From: Anisus vortex
Lineage: Eukaryota; Mollusca; Gastropoda; Planorbidae
Assembly (NCBI GenBank): GCA_949126835.1
Contig: OX421499.1
Location: forward strand, 8,511,026 to 8,575,025
Length of the DNA: 64,000 bases
Reading direction: 5' to 3'
Of this stretch, positions 10,980 through 25,900 are shown in pieces. Within the stretch, counting starts at the first letter, position 1, and every line of letters begins with the position of its first letter. The notes beneath the pieces are model-generated. The model was not told the origin of the DNA and ran no database searches. It saw only the letters and a list, made by a program, of their open reading frames with translations. The translations under genes were made by a program, and so were the position numbers.

Positions 10980-13900
10980 GTTTATAAACATAAAATGCTC
11001 TGCTTTTATACTATGTTATGTTCGTTAGGCCTACAGTTTTAAAAATAATATTCTTTAAAATTATTCTATGAATTTGCGCTTAACTCCATAAACTTTTATT
11101 TTCAAAAAATTGCTTTCACATTCTAAATTTTTTGTCATTGACCTTAGCCAACATAGACCCCACACGACGCTACCTCTATCTGCTGGTCAAAGGTGGCAAA
11201 GCTTTCCTGGATCACCTGGAAGACCCAGAAGCCTTACCAGGGCAGAAGGTTTCTGGATATTTCACGCTACACGTTTACTTTCGGAATCAGAGGTTCAGGT
11301 CACGCCCAGTGCCGTGTGCTGTGGAGCCAGAATTTGATGAGGGATTTTTATTAGAACTACACAAAGAAAGTGCTGGTATGTTTGTCATTTTATCTTTACA
11401 ATTCGTATCATGGCCGGTAATTATATATATGATATAGGTGGTGCCAACTTTACACAGTTTCCTTGAAAAATAGTCAATTCTGTCAAAAATCTTTGACAAT
11501 TCACCAGTTCATCTTCTTGTAATATCTTAATTTATTACATAACTGTATATTACAACTATTTCCTATAAATAGTGTAATAATAATTGATTTTGTTTTCACT
11601 AGGTGAGGCAGGCAAAATGATAGACATCCCTTCCATGCTCTCAATTTGTGACCCTGTGCATTTGGTTTTGATCAAGACCGATGCCGTGGGCGACACTACT
11701 CTGGTCTCATCACACTTCTTGGAGTGGCGGGCCTTGTTGACATCAAAACAGGGGCTTGTGCGGCTGAGTGTGGAAGTTTTCGGGACAGGTGAACATTACC
11801 CCTTCGCCAAGGCGGCCATTTAATAGATTATTTGCATGGTTGAGAATTATGACTGCCGCTTGATTGAAATACTATTTAGTACTCTCCATGAGGACAGCCT
11901 CAGTGTGGTAGAGAGGCGTACAGGCTCTGAGTATTCTCAGTATTACATAGGAGGATAGAAGTTGTTATATAATTCTCTTTAAAAATTCTTAATTCATAAA
12001 TACTTTGAGTTTCACTACAATGATAAAGATAGCTTTTATTAAGTAAAAAATGATGGTGACTAATATCTGTTGTGATGGTGATTGTGTGGCAAATACAATG
12101 CTCAGTCACCATTTTACAAATTAATCTAAGGTAACTGATAGAGCTAAATGGGTTTAAAGTACATTTTTACTCAGTAACCTTTTAAAACTAATTCACTAGA
12201 TTTTTTCCTTGACTGTAATTGTCTACTTTTAATTTAAATCTACAACATGCAAACCATTTTTACAAACATTATAAAATATTCCTCATTTTAGGCAATGAGG
12301 CCAGGGTGCCTGTCGGGATTTTAGACTTGCACCTGGAGATGTTTCCCAAGCCAGGTCAGAATATTGAGGAGAATATTGTTCGTGCCCAGCTAGAGATGGA
12401 GAAGAGCCGCCAGGCTGACAAGGAGCGCTTGTTTCTTGTGTACGCCAAGCAGTGGTGGAAGGAATATCTTCAGATCAGAGAGTCACACCAGGACAGACTA
12501 GTCAAATTGTTTGCTCAAGTTAGTACCTGCCCATTTCTATTACAGAGATCTCTCTTTCTCAAATATTTTAATACATTTTAATTTGAGTAAATTATAATAA
12601 ACAAACCCCATTCCCCAGCGTTGCCCAGGGAAAAATATACATAGGCCTATAGCTACTGATAAAAAATTCTATAAACTACAATGTACAGAAAGCTATAATA
12701 ATTTTAAAACTATAATTATTAACTATTTACTGAAAACATTTAGGAAAGGAATTTAAAATAAATATTTGTAATCGGGTTAAAAAAGGGCAGGTCTTTTTAT
12801 TTAACAAAAAGCTTGGACTATCCCTGGCTGAGAATCGAACATCCATCTCCTGGATGTCTAAAATATAATTATTAGATTTTACTTATTGAAACCTTTGTCC
12901 TGAAATTCTTTACAATCTTTAAAACAAACAGTTATATTAATGGAAATAAAAAAAATAGTAAAAGGAAGGGACTTGAAGTGGGGAATCTCACCCAATCAGA
13001 TAAGCTTACCACTCAGCCAGGGATACAGAATAAGGTCACGTCTTAAAACTAATCAATGGGGATCGGAATCCACACACACAGTCTACTTTATATATATAGA
13101 TAGATTATGCATATAATATTGAATGCTTTTTATATTAGTGTGCAGCAATGATTCCTATTGCGCTGTCATTGGCAGGAAAATATTTTCCCAAATTTTTTTT
13201 TAGGAAGGCCAGTTACATCCCTGCTACTAGTACCCGTTCTCTCTAAGCACTCGTTTATTTCTCATTCTCTTAGCTTATGAGATTGTTGCACTGTTTAAAT
13301 TCATACAACAGTTCTGTAAAAAATATAGATTTTCTATATTATAACATTTTTTAAAATGCAGAAACAATATATATTTTTTTAATACAACAATGGTAATTGA
13401 TGTATTTTTAATGCCAATGTTAATAAATAGATATTTTCCGTCTTTGCTACATTTTCTGTATAATACATACCATTGAAAAAAACAAACGACAACATTGACA
13501 TAATAACCATTTAAAGCATTGATGTCTGTTAAGTTCTCTGTAGTGAACCAGATATACTGAGTCAACTGACTAGGTGGGAGATGGATAATACCATTTAGTG
13601 ATAAAATAGGAGAAGTAAGATATCTTTGCAGAATTAGTGGGAGTAATGTTGATGGGAGTAATGTTGATGGGAGTAATGTTGATGGGAGTAATGTTGATGG
13701 GAGTAATGGTGATGGGAGTAATGTTGATGGGAGTAATGTTGATGGGAGTAATGTTGATGTTTGAGAAACTATTTCATTATTTGAATTTTAATAGAACAAG
13801 TAAAACTTCATGTCTTAGGATGAGAATGGGATGAAACGGCCAGTCTCCAGCTATGTGAAGTCGATGAGAGCAGGGCGCCTCTTGGGCACACCCAGGGAGG

Positions 13901-16900
13901 CGGCTCGGTTTGTGTCTCTGATGCATCACGAGAAGGTGCAAGCCCTAGGAGGAGGCGGTAGAGTGGAGCAGTGGTCCAGCACACATGCTTTCCTGTGCAG
14001 AAATCGAGGAGTAGGTTTTAATTTTGTAAATATATTTTTTATTTTACTTCTAAAATGATTTTTAAAGTTTTAAAAATGTGTAATTACAAGGTTTGCCCCT
14101 GTGCGAATTGAAACTTAAATATGGTAGGTAAAAAAATGGGTTGAACAGAAACCATTAGAAAAACTTTAATCAACATTATTTTACTTTTGCCTGTAAGACC
14201 CAACTTAATGTGATATTTTTTATCATCCAGGACTGTGAGGACCATGCCATTCTCTTGTGCAACCTTCTCTTAGGATTTGGCCTGAATGCTTATGTATGTG
14301 TCGGCACCAAACTGAAAGGCTCCGTCCACACCTGGGTCATGACAGTTAGTGCAGACAATATCATTACATTTTGGGAAAGTTTGAATGGTCACAGGTGAGA
14401 CTCGTGTGTGGTCATCTGAGTGTTTGTATAGGCTCAATTCGGGTGAACTCAACATTTAGACATCGGTTTGTAGTTGTTATTATTAAAAAAATTTAAACCT
14501 TTTTTTCTCACCAATACTTTTATGCATCCACCTGTTCCAAAAATGGGACTCCCTGGCCTAGCGGAAATTCACTCCCTGGTTTGAATCCCGGTGAAGGCAA
14601 GGGTTTGTTCCTGAGTCTGGAGGGTGTCCCTGAATCTACACACATCTGATGGTTACTTGATAATAGTTGGGGCAAAATAAAGGTAGCTGACATCCTCTTG
14701 TTTGTCATGACCATAGAAATGTGTTAGTGCATACATCTGCAGTTAAGTCATAGTAATAATAGTAATAGTAAAAATTCTTCATTCATACATTTCTTAAAAT
14801 TAGTTTCCAACTGCATCAATAGTTAAATATTTTAAGTACTTTTTTAATAAACTTCACAGAAAAACATCCATCCTCCTTTCATAGCAAAATATCAAACATG
14901 TTCTTTCTTCTTATTCTTCCATCAACAACTTCTTTTTACTTCCCTTAACTTAAATATCCTTTCTCATTAAAAATGTAGTTCAAACCCCTTGACAAGCTTG
15001 AAGCAATTTCTATAATATGATGCTATTTATGCAACATATATATGTTTGGAATTTTAATGGGTTTTTTTCTATCTAAAGGGCTTCATTTTATTGCATTGTT
15101 TTTAAAGCTATTGTTTTTAATTGTTCTATGGAAACTGTGGCTTTTTTTATGGGGTCCTGTTGCAAGAGAGATAACTTGGCATTAATAATTTTAAAACTAT
15201 GCTATCTACACCTAAAATTGATAGCAACCAGCTGAATCTAGTACATGATACAAATCATGGCAACCATTGTGTAGTCAAGTGATACACTGTAGAGGAGGGG
15301 GCTAATAATTGAAATCTGACACCAAATAGTCAATTGATAGGCTCTCCAGTCAGCCTAGGGGGCTTAAGAGATAAACAGAGAGACGTAAAGATTGATAAGA
15401 ATTTTACTTGGCAGTTAATAGTTATACTTGAGTTGTTGTTTTTTTATAACCAGGACATTATTTTTTTTTTAAAGCAGATATTATATAATATTATTATTTG
15501 TGATAACCAAATGAGTATGGTCAATTGGACCGAGAGGGTTAAGTGTTTTGACTCTTTACAAGGCCATTCAGAATTTTAGTCTCAGCGAAGACTCTTAGAT
15601 GCCAAGCAGAGTCATATTAACCAAATGCATTGAGTAAATTTTAGAAAAGACTACTAGAAAATGTTTTCAAAAACAGTTCAATTTTCTAAATTATTCTATT
15701 TGCTAGACAAAGGCTTAAATCTGGCTTTTTATTATCAATTAGGTTTTCGCTCTATATTAATTATAGTTTTCACCATTTTATTTATCATACTGAATTATAT
15801 TTATGGGGTTTTGTACACTCATTACGCTTTATCAAGCTTTGTCCATTTTCTTGGGCATTTTGTTTTCAATTTTTAGAATTCTATTTAGAACTATTAGTAT
15901 ACTTTAAAATGGATTCTGTCCCCTTGATTGGATGGAACTAATATTAATAATAATAACAAATTTTTTTATCCCAAAGGAAATATGTTAAGCAATTGTAGAA
16001 TAAAATTTAAAGCATCAGATATTAAAGTAAAACATTTCAAATATACTACTTACATACAAATTAAGTTTATAACGTACAATTACAATTAATATGCTAGTTA
16101 AGAGATCTTATAAAGCCTGTCCTTTTATCAATATTCTGTAGAAATAAATTATAATGCAAACTTTTCTGTTGTATTTTTGTTTAAAGATTTATCCATGAAG
16201 CAATCAACCCCAATGCACCTCCAATGGACAAATTCAACAGACCAAATTATCCTTACAAAACTGTGGGCTGCATCTTTAACCACCAATCATTTTATGCCAA
16301 TAGTCAGGTATGTTCTGAAGTTTTGTTCATACATTGTAAACCTAAAACCCTATAGAGAAAAAAACCCAGCACACTCATCAGACATTGCCAACACCCACAC
16401 TCAGGTATTTTAGTATGGCTGAACCCAGACAAGGAGAACATGGCTGTGTCAATCTGGTTAAAGCAGGAGGTGCTAAGAGGCCTTAACCATGTCAAACAAA
16501 GGCGCTATGGATGCATGCACAAAAATAGGCAGAGAAGGAGTTGCAGAGAAGGAGTTGCAGAGAAGGAGTTGCAGAGAATGAGTTGCAGAGAAGGAGTTGC
16601 AGAGAATGGGTTGCAGAGAATGAGTTGCAGAGAGATCCACTGTAAACAAAGAAAAAGAAGTAATTCTATGCTAATATATATCAGCTTATATGAGATGCCG
16701 TCCTATCGCAAGGAACTAATAAAACTATATGTTCCACAAAGGACTCTTCGCTCTGCTGACTCCTCGCTTCTGGAAGTGCCCTGTTTCTCACTGACGACCG
16801 TTGGCCTTAGAGCCTTCTCAATATCTGGTCCAAAGGTGTGGAATCTACTCAATCCATTCAACTCAGGCGAATAGCTCCATTGATTCTTTTAAAAAGAACT

Positions 16901-19900
16901 TAAAAAATTAATTATTTAAATATTTACCTTAGATAATATGCTTTAGACCCCTAACTGTATTACTTATGTGTTAGGTCGGTTATTGCTTCATTTATTTTAT
17001 TTGTCCTACGTTTGTAAAGTTTTAAATCATTAATTAGTTTTGTATTTTCTTAGCCTAGATATATTATCTGTGTTCTTAGTTGTATATTAAGTGCGCTCTG
17101 TGCTTACATTATGTTTGTTGGCAGCGCTATACAAATATTATTATTATTATAATCTCATTCTCATGAAATGAAGCAATGAATAACACTGAGAATTTTTATC
17201 ATCATCATTAGCCTTCTGAATCAGTTGAGGTGTGCCACTTTGACCTGCACAATGAAGCCCACTGGAAATCGATGTCCCGGGACGCCATCGTGTCTGTATG
17301 CGGCCCCGGGGCGTGCCCCACATGGCCCATCCCCCCTCCCCTGAGCCCCTCCACCCTCGACCCAATGCTGCTGAGCAATGATCTGGAGCAACAGCTCAAA
17401 GTTCTTGTCATGGAGCACAGAAGGGTAAGTGTGTTTAATTTTACACCACTGTTGTAGGCTAGATTTGGTTTAGGGATTTCCTACTTGTTTTTACAATTGT
17501 TGTTTCCAACACTATGAATAATAAACTATCATTGTAAATTATTGAAGTCTACAGATAATACTTGAGAGCAAGTAAGAAAATAAAATTAGTTACGGTAGCT
17601 AAAAAGTACATGTTTCTTGTATTTTTCTGCTCTCTACATATTTGTGGTAGTCAAAGAAATTAATATAAATATAATGCTTACTAAATTATAAATAATGACG
17701 AAGAGTGCTTTTTTTCATAAAACATTACCTGGGAACCTTGTTTTACTAAAAAGATATTTGGAACTTCGTCGGCATCCGTCCGTCTCCAAGAGACGATGGT
17801 GTAGCTTCACGGCAAAGGTGACCAGCTGCACCGCCGAGAATGGCTGTGGAGGCCAACTCGGGAGTGGCAATCCCTGCCGCACTTCAGGCATTTGAAGGTG
17901 GATGGCTGTTGTAAAGGAACCTTCCGCCTCGCTCTTTTCTGGATGGCAGCTTCCATGCGCCCAGTTTCTGCGCGGGATGTGCCAAGCCTGACTGCGAGCC
18001 TCCAAGTTGGTCGGTCAGAAGCTTGGCATTCCCATGTGTCAAGGTCAATTGAGCTCTCGTTCAGGTCTCTTTTGCAAAGGTCCTTGAATCGCAGTTTTGG
18101 GCGCCCTATCTTCCGGTGGCCTTCGACCAGTTCTCCATAGAGGAGGTCTTTAGGAATGCGACCTGCATTCATCCTTTTCACATGGCCGAGCCACCTGAGG
18201 CGTTTCTCACTGAGCACAGCGTGAAGGCTGCTCATGTTGGCTCTCCCCAGCACTTCTGTGTTGGAGACCCTGTCCTGCCACTTGATCTGCAGTATTCTCC
18301 GTAGGCACCTCATATGGAAGCTGTTGAGTTTCTTCTCGTGCCTCGCGTAGGTGGTCCATGACTCACAGCCATACAGGAGAGTGCTGAGTACGCAGGCGTG
18401 GTAGACGCGCAGTCTGGTTCTCTCGGTGAGGCTGGAGTTGTCCCACACTCGCTGTTTTAATTGGGCCATGACTGTGGCTGCCCTGGCGATCCTGCTGTTT
18501 ATCTCCAAGTCGATGGACTGTGAACTCGAGATAATGGACCCGAGGTATGTGAAGCTCTCGACAACCTCCAAGGTGTGTCCATCGATGACGATGTTTGGAG
18601 GGGTCTCCGTGCCCTGAGCCATGACGTTTGTCTTTTTCAGGCTTACAGTCAGGCCGAACTCCTTGCATGCCTGAGAGAAGCAAGTGACGAGCTGCTGGAG
18701 TCCGTCTTCGGTGTGTGATGTCAACGCTGCATCATCAGCGAAGAGCATCTCACGAATGAGGACCTTTTTGACTTTGGTCTTGGCACGAAGACGCGCTATG
18801 TTGTAGAGCTTGCCATCAGACCTGGTGTGAATGAAAACACCCTCGCTGCAGTCCTTGAAGGCGTGTTGGAGGAGCATGGAGAAAAAGATGCCGAAGAGTG
18901 TAGGCGCGAGGACGCAGCCCTGCTTTACTCCGCTGCTGACTGGGAATTCCTTGGAGGTTGCGCCATTGTAGCAGACAGTGCTGTGCATGTTGTCGTGGAA
19001 GGACCTGACCACCGCAAGCAGGTGTGGGGGACATCCGATCTTCTGCAGCAAGCTGAATAGTCCGCCTCGGCTGACCAGATCAAATGCCTTTGTGAGGTCG
19101 ATGAAGGCTATATAGAGTGGCATCTGCTGTTCCTGACACTTCTCCTGGAGCTGGCGTAGTGAGAAGATCATGTCAGCCGTTGATCGACCAGCCCTGAAGC
19201 CACACTGTGACTCTGGGTAGATGCGTGAAGCGAGGGTCTGCAGGCGGTTAAGGATGACGCGGGCGTACGCTTTACCAACGATACTGAGGAGGGAGATGCC
19301 CCGATAGTTGTTACAGTCACTCCTGTCACCTTTGTTTTTGTACAAAGTGATGATGTTAGCGTCTCTCATATCTTGTGGAATGGAACTTATTTACTACTTT
19401 ATGTGAGCCTTATTCATAAGCGCCAGAATTTTTTAACTAAATAAAACACAACTTGAAAGACTGTAAATAGTTTGTAATTTCAACTAGGATCAAGGTTTGA
19501 CGACATCCTGGGATGATCAGCTCAGTTATATTCTGACTCCAGCATTATCTGCATATGAGACAGAACGTCTTACAGGTATCATTTATTTCTGTTGCAGTTT
19601 TCTGTGTTATTTTTTTTAGAAATACCGGTAGTTATGCATATCATTGTTCCATTTTTGTATCAGAAAGTACATAACTCAGTTAAGCAACTCAGGTTAACTT
19701 TATGAGGCCCAATCACTAAGCATGCTAAATTTAATAGCATGGATAGAAGTGCTACAAGAAATGACCATTATTATTTTTTTATTTATTATTAATAGTTTCT
19801 TTAATAGAACATGATTGACCTTTTTTTTAAATGAATTTCCTACTTTGTTTTTAGATATTGTATTATGATGCAGTATGTTAACATAGATTTTAAAGAATTA

Positions 19901-22900
19901 GCAGCACCTTTTTTTTTTAAACTTTCGGAATTAAAACTAAGACTTTCTGGAACAGTTTATCTTCAAGTAAGCTAAAACAGTTTTTAGTCGGATTGAGATA
20001 AAGAAAACTTGATGGAGACAGTAGCACATTTCTTGGTGCATGCCTCAAGTAAAAGGCAGTGTGTGGTTATGCCAATGCAAAAGTTTTATCTTATAACTTG
20101 TAAACTGTTGACCACTAGCCACTAGGTGAATTGCTAGTTTCATAAACATAGTACAGAGAAGAAAAAAAATCAAAAAGGCATGTCTTTGGACAGCTCAGCG
20201 GTGTGATTAATTACAAGTACTACAAATATTGAATTGTTTCATTTTTCAGGTATATTAGGAGGAAATGAAGAGTTCCAAGATGCAGTCAGGCTGTCTGTAC
20301 CTGATGGTCAATCATTCAAAGGCTACCCGATCCAGTTCTCACACAGGAATGCCAGAAAGGCTTTTGTCACTTGCCTCAGGTGAGAAATGAATCAAGACCT
20401 TTTGTTTTTTAGTGATTTATAGTTGGATCCAAATTAAACATTTAGTCCTATCTCTATGGTAGCGGAACTGTGGTCAGTAGCAGTGCCCTCACATAGAGGG
20501 GGCATAGGCCTGGAGGCGACACTTCTAAGGGCGGCAAATATAGTCTAAATATAGCACTAAACAAAGCAGTTACAGTAGGCAAGGGGGCGTGGCTGAAGCT
20601 TTTGCCCTGGGGCGCTACATAGGCTTGTGTGGGCTCTGGTCAGCAGGGCCCTTTAGATGCTTGCAGCAGACATGCAGATGGACACTTAAAGTTCACCACC
20701 TTGCCAGTTTTGAAGGATTTGCTCCGCTTTTTACTGCCAGTCCACTTCCCTCTGATTTGTCTCTCAAAGATCCTTTTTAATAAAAATGCAATAGAAAAGA
20801 GTTTTCTTTTGTTCCCAACCTCTTATAATTAATGATGTATCTTCTGTCACGATGTGCATTTTTTTTGTTCCTTCTCAATTAAGTGTTGGGATTATTTATA
20901 AGAATGTCTGGCGAATTAAGGTTATGTTGTCGAATGTGAGGTTAGATTAAATATTCACACTTCCCCCATCTCTCTCTCATCACCCAAAGTTTGGACAGCT
21001 CTTTTGTTAAAAGCGATAAGGGGATGTCTCTTATCTTATATATTACAGACCCTCCTTCTATAAAAAAGATATTTGCGTTCTACCATCATTGGTGAGTCTA
21101 GTCTTGCATTTTGATTAGTGTTTTAAGTGATAAGTTACTGGTTTGTTCAGACAACTCATTCCATTCCCTGGATTCCACTGGAGAAGAAAGAGTACTTGTA
21201 TGCATTTGTTCTTGTATAACTGTTCTTGTCTTTATGTTTATCTGAGCATTGTCACAGATTGTAATTGTGTTGTCTCTCGGCTGGTGACAAGCAGTTGTAA
21301 GTTTGGCCTAAGCTGTTGTGGCTAGAGATAATGTTGTTCATTTGTTGCCCAAAATAAATTCTTTAATAGTCATCTAGTCTCTACAGGGAGGTTCATCAAC
21401 TTAAACTCTATAACTATAATTATACTGTTTATAAAAGTATACATATTGTAAAAAGATTGCACAATTGTCAAATTGACCAACTGTAAAGGACATTGACACT
21501 GTAAAGTAATGTTCCTCTTGTTTGTTTGTTTAAAAATCCCCTTTTTTTTTTCTTAAGGCTGATCCTGTTTTTAGTCTTTAGCAGTAGGCTTGTCTGTTGT
21601 AGTGCTTAGTGTTTTGTCAGTTGTATATCCTTGGGCCAGAGTTGTTCTTTTATCAATTAAAATGTTAGGCAGTCTTGTAGCACAGGGTTACCCCTTGCAT
21701 GGGCCCATGCTGGTGTCTCCTATTGTGAATTTTTGCACACATCTAGATTAGTAATCTCCAAGCTTTTATAAGTGATTCCTCCTTTTTTCACCATATCTAG
21801 TTGTTTAAAACAGGCGTGTCAAACTCAAAAAGCACCATGAGCCGCATAAGATAATTTGAGTATACCGGCGGGCCACACCAACAAATCTGACAAAAGTCAA
21901 ACACTGTAATCCTATTAAATTATATTAATTAATTTGCACGCTTACCACAACGGCTTTATTAAGCTAACGCCCCACAACGCCAAATATAAAAATTTTAATC
22001 CAACATTTATTTAAGAACATTCAATCATTTTTACACTTTAATCAGTGTTTTGCCTTGAGATTTGATGCCTCCTTTTTATGACAATTTTTCGTATATCTAG
22101 CTGAAATGTATTTGCAGTTCCGACCTTCATCGGGGATGACAAGTGTTCATCGGTCAGCCATGTTCTCTGAGAAGTTTTTGTTAATTTCATGAAGGAAAAT
22201 AACTGTTCACACACTTAGGTGGAACCGAACATTGCCATAATCCTAGTTGAACACTTTCTGAAGTTTGTAAACTTTTCAGGAAGGTATGAATAGAAGCCAG
22301 GTATCCCTACTTCTAGATACTTTGCTTTGAGTGTAGAATCAGACTGCATTTCTAATACCTCCATCTGCAAGTTTTCCTCTGCTTTGACAACATCAAAGTT
22401 TAATGGTGCTGAGAATAATGCAAAATGGTATTCAAAAGATGAGAAATCACTAATTCTTTCCTAGAACTCTTTTGACAATAACTCTATGTGATTCTCATAT
22501 TTAGCAAAGTTAAGTACATATTAAGCATTGGCCTGGTTTTGTACTTCTTTACAGTAAGGAAAATGAACCAAATTTTCACGTGACAACTGTGTCTTCCATA
22601 AGCTTAGTTTTGTAATGAAACACTTGATGTCGTCGTACAACTGATTGATGAGTTTGTTTTTGCCTTGTAATTTTAAATTAAAATCACTTAAATGTGCAGT
22701 AATGTCAACAGCAAACGCTAGATCCTGGATCCAACTTTAATCTTTTATTTCATCTGTGTTTTTACCTTTCATCTCCAAAAATAAAGTAATTTCTGGTCTT
22801 GGCAAATAGAATCTTCTCAGCACTTTGTGACACGACAACCAACGGACTGCTGTGTAGAATGGAACATTGGTGAACTGACTATCTATGTTTTCTATCAGCC

Positions 22901-25900
22901 TGACTGAATTGGCGATAATTGAGAGTATTGCATTTGATAAAGTTCACTGTTTTTGTGACCACACTATGCATGTGATTCAATTTTTAAGTCTTTGAACACA
23001 AATTTTGCTGATGAACAATGCTGTGAAAATGTGCAAATGATGAATCTCGATACGAGTTCACAATTTTTGTTCGCAATTTGTCAGCAACACCATTATGTCT
23101 GCCAACCATATTTGCAGCACCGTCAGTAGATATATAAACATATAAGTTTACTCAAATCCAAATCATAGTCATGCAGAATCTGCTTGACTTTTTCAAAGAT
23201 GTCTTAGCTCGCTGTAGTGTCATGCATTGGGATTAGTTCAATCAGTTCTTCGTATGTATAATATTCACTGTCACAGGTCCTAATAAAAACTGCAAGCTGT
23301 GCTATTCCAGTAATGTCAACGGTCTCATCAATAGCAATAGAAAAATTTTCAAATTTGGATGATGGGAGCCTTCAACTGTTGTTTCAAATCAACTGCCATT
23401 TCTTCAATTAGTCCAGCAATAGTGTTCCTGGTTAACGAAATATTTTTAAATAACTGTGCCATCTGTTGGCACACAATGTCGGCCGCTTTCCCAAGGCAAT
23501 GCTTTACAAAATTTTCCTTCACTGTAAGATTTCCCACTAATGGCGACCATTCAGCTGAGTTCATAGCTTGCATTAACGGAAGCGACATTGGCTTGATCTA
23601 TTTTTGTAAAACATGCCTGTTGCTGAATCAAGTTAGCCTTGAGTCTTGAAATACGCATTTAGCCCTCATATTTATCGCAGGATCGATGGTTGGTTTCATA
23701 ATGTCTTTTTAAGTTGTACTCTGCGTGGCAGTGCTGTTATTGCATGCTAAACATTGTATCTTTCCATTTACCATTGTACAAAAATACTGTAGTACTGTAG
23801 TTCCCATTTTTCTTGAAATGCTCGCCTTTCTTCCTCAAGTGTCCTTTTCTTCTTAGCTGAAGCTGCTGTAGCCATTTTAAATGGTGTTTACGCAATACTT
23901 CATAAATACAAATAATATAATTACCGGCACGATTCCACAAAATACAATTTATTATTGATTTAAAATTTTAACATGGCAATAACAACCTGTCTGCTACTTC
24001 TGGTCAATGTTGCCAACTTTCATAGATAGAAAACCCTTACTAGCTTAAAATAGCCGTGTTTTTTTCTTATACGTGGCACCGTGCCACATTTCTGTTTTAT
24101 ACACCCAGTTTAAAGTATGAAAACTACAATTTTTTTACATTAAATGAGACAATTGCAGTATCCTTTGTGCAGGCAGCGCACGTTCTTACAAAGGGCTGCA
24201 TGCGGCCCACGGGCCGCACGTTTGACATACCTCGTTTAAAACTATAATTTATTCAAACCAATCCATTTGATTGGAAAGTTTTGACCAAAACACAACACCT
24301 GTTTTCTCAATTTTATTCTTATATAATTAAATTTAGATGTCCAAATTAATTATCTGTACTTTCTTAATACTTAAATAATTTACTAGAATATTGCCTAATT
24401 TTTTATATTCAAATAAAAATATTTATTTGAGTAGTTCATTTGCAAAAGGGGGATAAGTCACTTTGAAATATAAAAAGACTACCCAGGTAGTTACCCCTGC
24501 TGTCTTCAAGAACATATGTTTATATATGATAATCTAGAAGTTCTCACTAACCCTTATATAGTTGATAGAAGAAATGAAGTGCCTATCAAGAGATTTCAGA
24601 TTGTGACCTAAAAAGGTCAATTGCTATTGACTTAGCACTTTTGCAAGTGGACCACTCATTTATTCTTGCTTACGGTATAAACCTTTTGGAAAAAAAACTA
24701 ATTGATATGAACTAGCAATAGTAGGTAGAAACTAAGAATGCTGAACATTATATGTGAAAAACTTGGAATGGTATTCATGCCTAGGAATTGGGAACTGCAA
24801 TGAGATATATGTAGGAAATAAATGGGAGGGAGAGGCGGGGTCACATAATTGCGTGTGAGTGGGAGATAATCACACATTCCCTAGAGTGGGGAGTGCAGGA
24901 TTCACTCTGTGTTCTATCACACTGGCAAACAGCAAAAGAAATCTATGCCTCAGTGTGCCTAAAGTAGCTTATGGCTAAAGAGGAACAATTAGGAGGACTA
25001 TGTGATTGCTGTAGGTAATGGGTTTGGTATTTCAAGAATACTTTTGTTTGACCCCCCCCCCCCCCAGCCCTCAATAATAGGAGTTCCTATCTCTTGCTGG
25101 CTGTACTAAATCAATTTTATTTCCCCCCTCACTGTGAATGTCAAGCACTGCAATTCACTAATGCTGTTCTTTGTATGTTTTCTTTTCCTTTCTTTGTTTT
25201 GTCATCATAAATCAAGGGGTCAGAGTTCAGTGTTGTACACTTCTTTATTTTTATATTCTCGAGTGTCATTAATGGTTCTGTTATGTTCTGCCACAAAGCA
25301 ATCATTGTATTATTCCTGTTTAAGATTAGGGGTGATAACAGTGCTGGCTGTTCTTTTCCAATCTTTTTTTTTGCTCATTAAGCCCAGTACAGCAATTTTA
25401 CATTCTGGTCTTGTTTGTTTATAAACAAGTTTGTAATGTAAATGTTTGCTGTTTTGTTTTTAAATCAGGGGTCGGGAACCTTTTTGTCTGAGAGAGCCAT
25501 GGACACCACATATTTTGAAAAGTAATTCTGTGAGAGCCATACATTTTGTTTAAAACTAAAAATTCAAGTAAATGTGTTCATTTTGTGTAATTTCAACACT
25601 AAAAGTAAAATAATTATGTCTCTGAACTCTTTTTATTAACATTGTTATGCTGTTGCTAATCAATAATGAGTATTTCTTACCATTAATGCGAATTCTGGTG
25701 CCACAGTGCAATTAATATGTAGATCATAGGAGTCTAAAGAAACATTTTTTTAAAAATCGAACATTTGTCTGCGAGCCAGATGCAGCCATCAATAGAGCCA
25801 CATCTGGCTCGCGAGCCATAGGTTCCCGACCCCTGTTTTAAATGATCAGTACTGCAAGTAATAAGTAGAAACATTTTTTTATAAACTTCATTTATTATCA

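Noticed and set aside
13637..13834. MGVML repeat ORF
   Set aside because: Translation of the 15-bp minisatellite in CEP76 intron 5.
17147..17418. Minus-strand ORFs opposite CEP76 exon 9
   Set aside because: Shadow frames of a GC-rich exon; the + strand frame matches CEP76 and has good splice sites.
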